A stretch of DNA of 64,000 nt from CAYSSM01 sp964433905 (GTDB taxonomy: Bacteria > Patescibacteriota > UBA1384 > UBA12157 > JAENIV01), in assembly GCA_964433905.1 (NCBI GenBank), contig CAYSSM010000001.1, positions 1 to 64,000 on the forward strand, given 5' to 3'. Each line of letters begins with the position of its first letter. Position 1 is the stretch's first letter. Made by a program: the position numbers and the translations under genes. Shown here piece after piece: positions 25,364 to 32,272 of the stretch. Below the pieces are notes generated by a model. It was not told the DNA's origin. It saw only the letters and a program-made list of their open reading frames with translations, and made no database searches.

Positions 25364-26566
25364 TTACATCAATTTAAGTGAATTAATCATATCGTTATAC
25401 CACTCTCCTCCGCTGCCAAATTTATCCGAAGGAGCACTGTAGGTCATAATCATCACTTTATCTTGCCGTTCAATATAGGTAGCAACAGCCGGTCCGTTTT
25501 TTGATAATTGTTGCTGATAGGCTGTTTGTTCATTAATAGTAATTTCTTTGGCGGCAGTTTTTTCTCCGATAGCGGCCGTATTTGCTTCAACCCATGTTTT
25601 TAGGGTTTTTCCGCTATTTGCTTGAAAATTAATCTCAACTTTGTAATTTGACGGACTTCCTTCGAGAGAAACCTTGTCAGCGGCAAAAACGATTTTTTCC
25701 GCGTTAGCGTCCGAAGTTGATTGTTGCCAGCCGTTGGGGAATTTTATGGAAAATTTGTATAGTGTCGAGGTGTAAATTTGCCATTTGGTAATATCCGAAC
25801 TTGGGCTTTCGGAGGTTGTTGGACTTGGCGATGTCTCGGTTGAAGCGGATGTTTTGAGTTTGTCCCAGTATCGATAGCCAAAAAATCCGCCGCCAGTACC
25901 TAAAATTAAAGCCATAATTGCGAGGACAGCGATGGTAGTAACAGGACTTTTATAGGCTTTTATCGGCGGCGTGGGCATGTTAGTCGCAGGTTGACCTCCG
26001 CCAATAACCGGTGAAATTGGCACATTCGAAGCTGAAGGTTGGGGTTCAATCATTGCCGGTCCGGGCGGGGTTGGTGGTTTCGGCTCATCATATTTATTGA
26101 TTGGAACATGAGCAGTTTGAACATCAATTTTATCATCAGCCGTTTGAGCTTTTTCTGTTGGTAGAGTTTCCGGCAAATTCGTTGGAGGCAGTGGTTTGGG
26201 AGCAGTTGGAGCAGGTGGACTTGTGTTAGGGATATCAATTTGCGAAGTGCTGACATCGATAGTTCCGGGTTTGTCGGCACTGGGTGGCGATGGCGGTGGT
26301 GAGGTTGGTTGCGTCTGTGGTTTTGCTTGTATTGGCGGTAAAGAGCTCGGGCTTTCGGTTTTTTTGGGTTCCAATTCAACGCCAATATTCGGCTTGCCGA
26401 CGCCAATATTATTATTTTCATCCTTTACTGTGTTATCTGGCAGTGGCGAAGCCACAGGCGCCGAAGGCGATGGATTTGAAATAGCCGGTTGATTATTGGT
26501 AGACGGTGTTTGTTGGTTTAATTTAACTAGGTCTTTATCGTCATCAGTTGGATTGCCAACATTCAT
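25364..26566 (-). CDS. Pro-rich membrane protein with extracytoplasmic domain
   Basis: A 400-residue protein. Residues 1-205 are low-complexity, rich in Pro, Ser, Thr and Asn, and probably disordered inside the cell. A single membrane helix (about 212-232, AVLAIMALILGTGGGFFGY) precedes a Ser/Thr linker and a C-terminal domain (about 265-400) of PsbP-like alpha/beta pattern (YKFSIKFPNGWQQS). Function is unknown. AAGGAGG precedes the ATG, and its promoter faces the large RNA promoter (see 26602-26643). Confidence 0.75.
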   Translation of the reverse strand: MNVGNPTDDDKDLVKLNQQTPSTNNQPAISNPSPSAPVASPLPDNTVKDENNNIGVGKPNIGVELEPKKTESPSSLPPIQAKPQTQPTSPPPSPPSADKPGTIDVSTSQIDIPNTSPPAPTAPKPLPPTNLPETLPTEKAQTADDKIDVQTAHVPINKYDEPKPPTPPGPAMIEPQPSASNVPISPVIGGGQPATNMPTPPIKAYKSPVTTIAVLAIMALILGTGGGFFGYRYWDKLKTSASTETSPSPTTSESPSSDITKWQIYTSTLYKFSIKFPNGWQQSTSDANAEKIVFAADKVSLEGSPSNYKVEINFQANSGKTLKTWVEANTAAIGEKTAAKEITINEQTAYQQQLSKNGPAVATYIERQDKVMIMTYSAPSDKFGSGGEWYNDMINSLKLM

Positions 26567-26601
26567 AATACCTCCTTTAGTAAAATGTAAAACTTTATTT
26601 T

Positions 26602-26643
26602 AGTATACTAGCTATTGACAAGTTAGTCAAATTGTAGTATACT
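26602..26643. promoter_or_regulatory. Face-to-face overlapping promoters
   Basis: Plus strand: TTGACA (26615-26620), 17 bases, TATACT (26638-26643). Minus strand: TTGACT (26625-26630), 17 bases, TATACT (26602-26607). The elements interlock almost symmetrically, so the large RNA and the Pro-rich protein gene probably compete for polymerase. Confidence 0.8.
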
Positions 26644-26649
26644 TGGAAT

Positions 26650-27545
26650 TGTTCAAAAAATGATCGTTCCTTACAATATTATTTTATGACTATCCTCCTG
26701 TAGTGAGTACTCTGACTATGGGGTGATAGTCGTAATGAATTTAAAAAGTCGGGAGACTTCGGTCTTCCGGCTGGCACCCTGTTAGCCCAACTTCCAGAGT
26801 TCGCTTCGGCGGGCAGGTTAAGTGGCTTGAACGGGGTGTCTCTGGGGATAAAGGGAGCAGCGCGAAGGCAGTCGATGCCGAGCTGCTCCCTTCCCCTTCA
26901 ACAGGAATCGCTGGGTGTTTGGCGAGCTTTACTACGCCGACATTCAGCTTTTAAATGGACCAGTTTGGAACTTGCCCACACGCGGTGGGAGCCAAGCTGG
27001 TTCAGTTCTGGCAGTTCCGGTCACCCAAGACAGCCGAGCTTCTTTAGCGGCGGGTCATGTGCCTGATCATCTGGCTTCGGATCGGAACTGTCTTGGCGAG
27101 GGGAAGCGGTTTGCTGGTGAGTTCTACTACTTGCCATGCACGATGGTCATAATGTGCGGTGACGAACAAACGTGCTATCTATTCAGTGCTCACAGATAAT
27201 AGCATTGGGTAGTGTGCGCCGGCCGCCTGACTGACCGCTCCCCTCGCCACCTTGGCGGTTCCGACCCTTCCGGGTTGTTTGGATCGCCCTGGCACAAATT
27301 GTCCCATCGTGCAACGGGGACGCAAAAGCCAGGAAAAATCTGTCGAAGGGTGGGAGCTCTCTTGGGAGAACTCCCACCCTATCAATCTGAAAAAGTTCAG
27401 GGAATGAGGCGATAACTTCAAATCTTCCCTGTAACGGAAAGGGCGGACACGTCGTTCGCCCAATCCGAAAATAGCGAGCCAACCGGCTCGAATCTATATG
27501 CGCCCTGGGGGCGCACCAATCCCGCGGTCATCCGACCGCGGGATT
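26650..27545 (+). ncRNA. Large structured noncoding RNA candidate, about 0.9 kb
   Basis: Nearly 900 bases without a credible gene: open frames in all six frames are below 100 codons, without ribosome-binding sites, and composition is far more GC-rich than the genes on either side. A consensus promoter precedes it and a strong terminator ends it. Many stems can be read directly: GACTATC/GATAGTC (26687-26733), CGGGAGAC-TTCG-GTCTTCCG (about 26752-26771), GGGAGCAGC/GCTGCTCCC (about 26856-26887), GGGTGGGAG/CTCCCACCC (about 27349-27379), CCTGGC/GCCAGG (27288-27333) and TGCGCCC/GGGCGCA near the 3' end. Size and ornate folding recall GOLLD or ROOL RNAs, but I cannot match conserved segments. Confidence 0.65.
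27511..27545 (+). terminator. Intrinsic terminator of the large RNA
   Basis: AATCCCGCGGTC and GACCGCGGGATT pair perfectly around ATCC and are followed by TTT. It may also act in the other direction for the gene ending at 27549. Confidence 0.85.
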
Positions 27546-27548
27546 TTG

Positions 27549-28055
27549 CTAATTAGAACCGATGACAATGACAATATCGTATTTCGTTTCTTGGGTGAAT
27601 TTTTGACTCTTAGCTTTAAAATCTTTTAAACCATCTGTGATCTCGGTAGCAAATTCTTCAGAAGGTAATTGATAATAAACCGTCGTTTGATCATATAAAT
27701 TTAAGGCGCTTTCAGTGGTTTTAACTTCATATCCTAAATCGCTGACAATTTTTTTTATTCTATCGGTTTCTTCAAACCGGCCCGTGCCGTTTAATATCTT
27801 AATGGAAATGTTTTGTTTGGTTTTGGTAGTTGGGACAGTTTCCACTGTTGGACTGGAATTGGCTGGCACAGGATTTGATGTCGATGAAATAGGCGGTACA
27901 AAATTGCCGCTAGCCGAGGCAATAAAAATAATCGCGCCCACCATCAAAATGAAAAATAGCCACGGACCGATTTTGCGGCGCCGTTTTTCTTCTTTTCTTT
28001 CGAACTTGGTTAATTTGCGTTTTTTGGGCGGTAAAATGTCCCATACTCGAGCCAT
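27549..28055 (-). CDS. LytR C-terminal domain protein
   Basis: A 168-residue protein: basic N-terminus, membrane helix (about 30-50), Pro/Thr linker, and a C-terminal LytR_C domain (about 85-165) with ISIKILNGTGRFEETDRIKK and a Tyr-rich strand. LytR_C domains occur on cell-wall associated proteins, often near LytR-CpsA-Psr ligases; the catalytic ligase domain is missing here. It lies 14 bases after the DUF362 gene in the same direction. Confidence 0.82.
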   Translation of the reverse strand: MARVWDILPPKKRKLTKFERKEEKRRRKIGPWLFFILMVGAIIFIASASGNFVPPISSTSNPVPANSSPTVETVPTTKTKQNISIKILNGTGRFEETDRIKKIVSDLGYEVKTTESALNLYDQTTVYYQLPSEEFATEITDGLKDFKAKSQKFTQETKYDIVIVIGSN

Positions 28056-28068
28056 TTATGCTCCATTT

Positions 28069-28953
28069 TCACATCCACTCTAACTGTTTTTTATATGTTG
28101 GATGAGGTTTGAAATGAAACTGAAAATCGGTTGGTTTTCGGCCTAAGACATCAATATTATTAATGATTTTTTGAGCTCCTGAAAAGTTTAAGTAGCCGAT
28201 TTCTAACGGGTTAAAACCCATTATTTGAGTAGCTATAATATCGGCGGCTAAAGTGTCGGTTGAGGCGACAGCGAACCGGCAATCCACCTTTTTTCCGTAA
28301 TCCGGACCTTTGCCCTCCATCCCCTGCCAGCCGTCAATTACCGCAAAATGAGAAAAAGTGTATTCATTGATGGCGGCGATCGAACGGTTAAGCGATTTAG
28401 GCATATGAGACAGATGTTCTTTATCTTCGGTTAATATTGATCCGATTGCCATATTTTTAATTGATAAAGTTACAATGACCGAATTATGGGTTTTTGGAGG
28501 GCTAACGGAGATTCTTAATGGGCATTCATGAACTGTATTGGAAATTTTGATCCGTTGGTTTTGTAAATTATTGTTGAAAATATCAATAAAAATGGCATTG
28601 GAATAGTTGAGGTCAGAAAATTCAAGGTTAGGATAATCTGTTTTTAACTTGAGATAGCCGTAATTTTTAAAGGCTTCCATTGTACTGCCTATTCCCGATC
28701 CTTCAGCCAGGATAATTCGGCCGTTCCAAAGAGGTTGGAGAAAATCTAAAACCGCAAGTATCGCATCAGGGTGCGTGGCGGCTAAAGGATTATCTGTCAC
28801 AACGCAATTAGGCTTGATTAAAATATAATTTTTATGGTGATCGTCTCGGTCAATTCGTGATATTTTTTCTTGAATATCATTTTTAAAGTAGTCAATAGCT
28901 TTAAAAACGGTTTCATAACGGTTTTCTTCAGATGTAAGGGCAACTTTTGACAT
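28069..28953 (-). CDS. DUF362 protein
   Basis: A 294-residue protein starting at ATG 28951-28953 (MSKVALTSEENRYE), preceded by GGGAGT at good spacing. It matches the DUF362 family: ILIKPNCVVTDNPLAATHPD, then ILAEGSGIGSTMEAF, and the middle VSPPKTHNSVIVTLSIKNMAIGS. Family members often carry ferredoxin-like additions; this one has none and only scattered cysteines. The biochemical role is unknown, though context elsewhere suggests iron-sulfur or redox functions. Confidence 0.87.
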   Translation of the reverse strand: MSKVALTSEENRYETVFKAIDYFKNDIQEKISRIDRDDHHKNYILIKPNCVVTDNPLAATHPDAILAVLDFLQPLWNGRIILAEGSGIGSTMEAFKNYGYLKLKTDYPNLEFSDLNYSNAIFIDIFNNNLQNQRIKISNTVHECPLRISVSPPKTHNSVIVTLSIKNMAIGSILTEDKEHLSHMPKSLNRSIAAINEYTFSHFAVIDGWQGMEGKGPDYGKKVDCRFAVASTDTLAADIIATQIMGFNPLEIGYLNFSGAQKIINNIDVLGRKPTDFQFHFKPHPTYKKQLEWM

Positions 28954-29010
28954 TTTATACACTCCCTATCCTTAATATAGAGGCAGCTGGGATCTAAATC
29001 AAGCCCGGAT

Positions 29011-29054
29011 GATAAAAAATAACCCTCCGTCGGGTGACGGAGGGATATGGGATG
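29011..29054 (-). terminator. Intrinsic terminator
   Basis: CCCTCCGT and ACGGAGGG pair around CGGGTG (29023-29044), followed on the minus strand by TTATTTTTTATC. It ends the gene at 29056-29376. Confidence 0.88.
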
Positions 29055-29055
29055 C

Positions 29056-29376
29056 CTACACTAGAGTGCAAGCAAGGGGAAGGTTGAGTTGTCGTACTTG
29101 CCGCTTGGGCAAGACGGTTCGATAGTAGCATACCGGCGTGTGTTTGTCGGCAGTGCCGTCAATGGGGCCAAGAGTTTGAACCAGTCCTTCTTTCTTGAGG
29201 CGATTGAGGGCAGTGGTGACGCATGCGGTATGTTTAGGTCTGCCAATCCAACGAGCAAATTCACGCGGACCGCCCATTCTGACACAGCTACAGGCCTCGA
29301 TCATTTGCTTGATTTCCTGGTAGACTTGCTCGACTTCCGGTGACATTGGTTCCTGGGTCTGCGGCTGTTCTGACAA
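29056..29376 (-). CDS. Small winged-helix-like protein, unknown
   Basis: A 106-residue protein, no known family. The start is TTG 29374-29376, placed 8 bases after AGGAGG. The central part (FARWIGRPKHTACVTTALNRL followed by KKEGLVQTLGPI and a strand CYYRTVL) looks like a winged helix-turn-helix. Base composition is GC-rich. It is a single-gene unit with promoter, leader terminator and end terminator, so probably a small regulator under attenuation control. Confidence 0.65.
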   Translation of the reverse strand: MSEQPQTQEPMSPEVEQVYQEIKQMIEACSCVRMGGPREFARWIGRPKHTACVTTALNRLKKEGLVQTLGPIDGTADKHTPVCYYRTVLPKRQVRQLNLPLACTLV

Positions 29377-29411
29377 TGCTTCTTCCTCCTCTGGTGCGAT
29401 TTTGTAGAAAC

Positions 29412-29435
29412 AAAAAACCGGCCCGGATGGGTCGG
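29412..29435 (-). terminator. Leader terminator (attenuator) of the 29056 gene
   Basis: On the minus strand CCGACCC and GGGCCGG pair around ATCC and are followed by TTTTTT, between the promoter and the start codon. A second hairpin, TCTACGA/TCGTAGA, lies just upstream. Together they form an attenuator-like leader. Confidence 0.7.
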
Positions 29436-29478
29436 TCTACGACTAATACCTAATCGTAGATTGCTTCCACATTAAATA

Positions 29479-29507
29479 ATCTTAGCAAATCCTTTTGTTG
29501 TTGTCAA
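29479..29507 (-). promoter_or_regulatory. Promoter of the 29056 gene
   Basis: Minus strand TTGACA (29502-29507), 17-base spacer, TAAGAT (29479-29484). Confidence 0.7.
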
Positions 29508-29529
29508 GACCTATTATCTTAAATTTAAA

Positions 29530-29556
29530 TAAAAGGGCGAAATTTCTTTCGCCCAG
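29530..29556 (-). terminator. Intrinsic terminator
   Basis: GGGCGAAA and TTTCGCCC pair around TTTC (29535-29554), with TTTTATTT on the minus strand. Ends the gene at 29561. Confidence 0.88.
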
Positions 29557-29560
29557 TTAG

Positions 29561-29929
29561 TTAGTTTCGATAGGATTTCGCAATTATTCGATCAAATACC
29601 CTTTTAAGTTCCTCGTCAGGTAGCTTCCATAAGCTGTAAAGATCCAAATAGGGATCGAGCAAGTCCTCGTAAGTCGGGTAAATCATGAGCTTGTGTATTC
29701 TATCGGTTAGCAGACTAACTTGTGCCGCAAGCTTTGACTTTTGCATATAATGCCAGATGGAGAGAATAACCGGTGAATGGTTTGGCAAATCTTCGATAAT
29801 CCATGGTTTTTCAGTCATTGCGATAAGTTTCTTGATTTCCCGTAGATCAACTTCAATTCCGGCAATTTGCAGTTTCTTATAGATTTGTTGACAGATTGGT
29901 GGTTTTTCTTGCAGAGTCTCGGTTGTCAC
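29561..29929 (-). CDS. Uncharacterised 122-residue soluble protein
   Basis: No family recognised. GTG start at 29927-29929, 9 bases after AAAGGAGA. The product is mostly helical (LREIKKLIAMTEKP, SVILSIWHYMQKSKLAAQVS by pattern) with a Tyr/Leu/Asp-rich C-terminal region and no membrane segment. It is a single-gene unit with its own promoter at 30086-30114, a long leader with mutually exclusive hairpins, and a terminator, so expression is probably controlled by attenuation. Confidence 0.65.
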   Translation of the reverse strand: MTTETLQEKPPICQQIYKKLQIAGIEVDLREIKKLIAMTEKPWIIEDLPNHSPVILSIWHYMQKSKLAAQVSLLTDRIHKLMIYPTYEDLLDPYLDLYSLWKLPDEELKRVFDRIIAKSYRN

Positions 29930-29949
29930 TGGCTTTCTCCTTTGATTAC

Positions 29950-30034
29950 CAAAAAAGACCTTCTTGCGAAAGGTCTCTTATGGTTACTGATTAGATTCAA
30001 CCGACAATTAGAACATAAGCCTTTCGCAAGGATG
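29950..30034 (-). promoter_or_regulatory. Attenuator leader with alternative pairing
   Basis: On the minus strand a terminator hairpin (AGACC...GGTCT, 29956-29976, followed by TTTTTT) lies just before the ribosome-binding site. Its 5' half, CCTTTCGCAAG (29963-29973), is perfectly complementary to CTTGCGAAAGG at 30020-30030, and pairing extends over CATAAG/CTTATG. Forming that long-range helix would prevent the terminator. No known riboswitch core is recognised. Confidence 0.65.
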
Positions 30035-30085
30035 TGGTGGCTTGGTGTTCTTTTTGTTGATCGAAATTCTAATCATCTTAGTTTA

Positions 30086-30150
30086 ATTATAATATCATTA
30101 TTTATGAATGTCAAATCAGTATTGACTTTCTCGATAATTTATGGTATACT
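30086..30150. promoter_or_regulatory. Divergent promoter pair
   Basis: Minus strand: TTGACA (30109-30114), 17 bases, TATAAT (30086-30091), for the 29561 gene. Plus strand: TTGACT (30122-30127), 17 bases, TATACT (30145-30150), for the 30293 gene cluster. Confidence 0.78.
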
Positions 30151-30159
30151 AGTTAAGTT

Positions 30160-30275
30160 TTGAACCTTGAATTTCCAAGGTGGAAATCTGGTTATGTCCA
30201 TTGGTTGACCTCCACACCAATAGAATTGGTAGTGGAGGTGAACGTAGGCAGATTCCCCTCTTGGGAGGAAATAAC
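30160..30275 (+). promoter_or_regulatory. Structured leader of the 30293 cluster
   Basis: The leader has hairpins CCTTG/CAAGG (about 30163-30180) and CCTCCAC...GTGGAGG with inner ACCAAT/ATTGGT (about 30210-30239), then CCCCTCTTGGGAGG close to the ribosome-binding site. No T-run follows, so it may act on translation or RNA stability. No known riboswitch matches. Confidence 0.45.
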
Positions 30276-30292
30276 ATACAGGAGTGATGCCA

Positions 30293-30688
30293 ATGAACGC
30301 GTTGCAGAAGGCTCTGTTGGAGGTTGGCCTTGCTAATCAAGACCAGCTACCATCAGAAACGTTCGAACGGCGACCTTGGGGAAGTTGGCTTCCCAACGAC
30401 ATCTCAGCTACGGTTAGGCTCTACCTCCCGGACAGAAGTTTGATTCCCGAGGGAGCTGAAGAGCTGGTGACGGATCGTCTGGAGAACATGTGTGTTCGCG
30501 TCGGTCCTGGTATGGATGTCTTGCAGGTGACTAGCGTGGTCGCCGCCTTCCCCGATCCTCGCTGTTGGATCGAAGTTGTCTGCAACAGTTCGTTGACCGC
30601 TGGCTCCGTCATGGAGCTGCTTCGTCTGGAAGATTTCCCGGCGACCCTCCAGGTGCAGCGGATCACGACCCCGGGAATCCGGGCCTAG
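30293..30688 (+). CDS. Uncharacterised small protein of GC-rich cluster
   Basis: A 131-residue soluble protein starting at ATG 30293, 8 bases after AGGAG. No family recognised. The predicted fold alternates helices and strands (ATVRLYLPDR, CVRVGPGMDVLQVTSVVAAF, RCWIEVVCN). Codon use is strongly GC-biased compared with housekeeping genes here. First of three small plus-strand reading frames separated by GC-rich hairpins and a repeated leader motif. Confidence 0.65.
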   Translation: MNALQKALLEVGLANQDQLPSETFERRPWGSWLPNDISATVRLYLPDRSLIPEGAEELVTDRLENMCVRVGPGMDVLQVTSVVAAFPDPRCWIEVVCNSSLTAGSVMELLRLEDFPATLQVQRITTPGIRA

Positions 30689-30705
30689 CTTCGATCGAGC
30701 TTACT

Positions 30706-30729
30706 GCCCCAGCCATGAAACGCTGGGGC
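30706..30729 (+). repeat. GC-rich intercistronic hairpin
   Basis: GCCCCAGC and GCTGGGGC pair perfectly around CATGAAAC. No T-run follows. An equivalent hairpin (GCCGGCGGG/CCCGCCGGC) sits at 31023-31046; each comes just before a copy of the leader motif. Confidence 0.7.
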
Positions 30730-30730
30730 G

Positions 30731-30775
30731 TCCCCCGCTGATGCTATCGCAAGATAGAATCAGCGGCAGGATTAC
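30731..30775 (+). repeat. Leader hairpin motif, copy 1
   Basis: TCCCCCGCT, then a variable stem-loop (GATGCTATC-GCAA-GATAGAATC), then AGCGGCAGGATTAC. The same flanks recur at 31049-31095 with a different inner stem, so pairing is kept while sequence changes. Confidence 0.7.
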
Positions 30776-30791
30776 CGAAAAGGAGGCCGAA

Positions 30792-31010
30792 ATGGCCGTA
30801 GAAGTGCAGATATTTAATGTCGTCTGTCGCGTGTGTGGCCAAATCTGGTAGTCATTGTCAGGATCGCCACTGTATGAACAGGCCGAGAAGAGGGTCGAGA
30901 AGGGCTTTCTCGACGCCCTGTCTGTTTCTGCTGATGAGTGCGGTTGCGCCCAAGAGCGCAACTATCCGCGCATGTCGGAGATGGACATGGTTGAGCTCGG
31001 CGAACCGTAA
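30792..31010 (+). pseudogene. Small CxxC reading frame with an in-frame amber codon
   Basis: ATG 30792 lies 6-8 bases after AAGGAGG. The frame encodes 19 residues with a CRVCG knuckle, meets TAG at 30849-30851, then stays open for 52 more codons to TAA at 31008-31010. The second part (GSPLYEQAEKRVEKGFLDAL, then a CGC pair) has protein-like composition and GC-rich codons like its neighbours. Either a nonsense mutation broke a 72-codon zinc-knuckle gene, or TAG is read through, or only the short peptide is made. TAG is a normal stop elsewhere in the window. Confidence 0.5.
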
Positions 31011-31022
31011 CTACGAACATAA

Positions 31023-31046
31023 GCCGGCGGGATACGACCCGCCGGC
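31023..31046 (+). repeat. GC-rich intercistronic hairpin
   Basis: GCCGGCGGG and CCCGCCGGC pair around ATACGA; no T-run. Positional equivalent of the hairpin at 30706. Confidence 0.7.
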
Positions 31047-31048
31047 CA

Positions 31049-31095
31049 TCCCCCGCTCTCGACATCCACAAAGATGTCGGTAGCGGCAGGATTAC
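31049..31095 (+). repeat. Leader hairpin motif, copy 2
   Basis: TCCCCCGCT, variable stem-loop (CTCGACATC-CACAAA-GATGTCGGT), AGCGGCAGGATTAC. See copy 1 at 30731. Confidence 0.7.
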
Positions 31096-31151
31096 AACAC
31101 GCTCCTCACATGGCACGGATAGTGCCGAGGAGAAAGCCGAGGAACACAATA

Positions 31152-31451
31152 ATGAGAACAGATGCCTGGAGGGCTTTCGTTTTCGTTACCCTTCTGGTTA
31201 CAGTTATTGCATTAACTCTAAAGATGCCACTGTCAGCTCTCGGAATGTTCCTTATTGCCGAGTTTGTGACAATTGCGGAACTTAGGAAATTTCGTGAGTT
31301 CTCGCATGTTACAGGTGTTGTCCTGGGCACATCAGTAACGGCAACCGCCCTTGCAATTGCAACAGGGATCTTTAGGGGACTTAATGAGCTGTTGCTATCA
31401 GTGCTTGGGCTTTGGTCGGCCTGGGTAGTGCTATACATCAACAATCGATGA
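31152..31451 (+). CDS. Small four-helix membrane protein, unknown
   Basis: A 99-residue protein, starting at ATG 31152 after GAGGA. It has four hydrophobic segments (about 8-24, 26-44, 53-75, 79-96) joined by short loops, with a basic turn ELRKFREF in the middle. No family recognised. In-frame codons continue upstream to 31110 and beyond, so a longer N-terminus is possible. Third frame of the GC-rich cluster and followed by a terminator. Confidence 0.65.
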   Translation: MRTDAWRAFVFVTLLVTVIALTLKMPLSALGMFLIAEFVTIAELRKFREFSHVTGVVLGTSVTATALAIATGIFRGLNELLLSVLGLWSAWVVLYINNR

Positions 31452-31467
31452 CCAACCAATTATACGA

Positions 31468-31500
31468 GCCGGTGGTCCAAGAAGACCGCCGGCTTTTGCG
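31468..31500 (+). terminator. Intrinsic terminator
   Basis: GCCGGTGGTC and GACCGCCGGC (one U-G pair) around CAAGAA, followed by TTTTGCGTATTTTT. Confidence 0.87.
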
Positions 31501-31562
31501 TATTTTTAAAAATTAACGATCGCAAGCATCCCAATATATTAAAATTTTGCCTACCTGTTAGA

Positions 31563-31600
31563 TATACCTAAAATATTGCTCGAGCAAAATAAGTGGTATA
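31563..31600. promoter_or_regulatory. Operator 1, 38-bp palindrome at the regulator promoter
   Basis: Centre TGCTCGAGCA with outer arms TATACC and GGTATA, arranged symmetrically over 38 bp. The right arm forms part of the -10 box TATAAT (31597-31602), so a bound protein would block transcription of the gene at 31615. A second copy with the same geometry lies at 32273-32310. Confidence 0.75.
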
Positions 31601-31614
31601 ATGACACTGACACT

Positions 31615-32262
31615 ATGCACAAAATTTCACAATCGAAGTCGAAATTAAATTCAGAACTCGAGCCAGAAGAGTTAAAGAATATCGAACTCAAGAAAACGGA
31701 AATTGTCGCTAGGCAGATTCTTTTGTATTTTTTCGATTTCTATCGAACTGTTACACCCTTGTTTGACAAAGCGAGATTTTATCGAATTCCTTTTAAAGAA
31801 TATGATAAATTTAGAGAAAACGATAAAATAAGATTTAGTCATGAATTTTATCGTTTGCGGCGCGCGGGGTTCATAAAAAAATACTTTGACGGCAAGGAGT
31901 ATCAAATAGAACTTTTGCCCAAGGGGCAAAAGTTGCTTAAAAGGCATATTACTCAAGATTTAGAAATTCACTTCCCGGAAAAATGGGATAAAAAATGGCG
32001 GATAGTAATTTTTGACATTCCTAACGATAAAAAAGTAAAACGGGAGATTTTAAGGACAAAGTTGGAAAGTTTGGGTTTTTTGAAATTACAGGAAAGCGTT
32101 TATGTTTTTCCTTTCGATTGTTTGGCAGAGATACAACTACTTAAAAACCTGTGTTTTATTGAACCCTATGTTCAGTATATGGTTGTTGAGCGAATAGAAA
32201 CTGAAATTAATCTTATGAAAAAATTTTACGATCTCGGAATTCTTGAAGAAAAAATGATGTAA
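31615..32262 (+). CDS. PaaX/Cas2-like transcriptional regulator
   Basis: The start is placed at ATG 31615 because the -10 box ends at 31602; the mRNA would have a leader of about 5 nt. The 215-residue protein has an N-terminal winged-helix region (QILLYFFDFYRTVTP to FYRLRRAGFIKK) and a C-terminal ferredoxin-like domain: RIVIFDIPNDKKVKREILRT and LGFLKLQESVYVFPFD match the Cas2-like half of PaaX-type repressors. No CRISPR array or other cas gene is present, so a repressor is more likely than an adaptation nuclease. Flanking palindromes point to autoregulation. Confidence 0.78.
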   Translation: MHKISQSKSKLNSELEPEELKNIELKKTEIVARQILLYFFDFYRTVTPLFDKARFYRIPFKEYDKFRENDKIRFSHEFYRLRRAGFIKKYFDGKEYQIELLPKGQKLLKRHITQDLEIHFPEKWDKKWRIVIFDIPNDKKVKREILRTKLESLGFLKLQESVYVFPFDCLAEIQLLKNLCFIEPYVQYMVVERIETEINLMKKFYDLGILEEKMM

Positions 32263-32272
32263 CCTGGCTAAT

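Noticed and set aside
27288..27333. Second GEMM riboswitch inside the large RNA
   Set aside because: CACAAAT and GGGGACGCAAAAGCC resemble part of the motif, but the second half (CTAAA, ATGGCAG, GCTACC) is missing.
26827..27482. Proteins of 79 to 99 residues on both strands
   Set aside because: No ribosome-binding sites, unnatural composition, and overlap of several frames over strong hairpins; better explained as noncoding RNA.
30849..30851. Genome-wide TAG recoding
   Set aside because: TAG ends other genes normally (for example at 7778-7780 and 15013-15015).
30731..31095. Integron cassette attC sites
   Set aside because: Hairpins separate small frames, but the RYYYAAC and GTTRRRY core words are absent and no integrase is present.
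31615..32262. CRISPR-Cas locus suggested by the Cas2-like domain
   Set aside because: No repeat-spacer array and no cas1 or effector gene lies nearby; the N-terminal winged helix and flanking operators fit a PaaX-type repressor.
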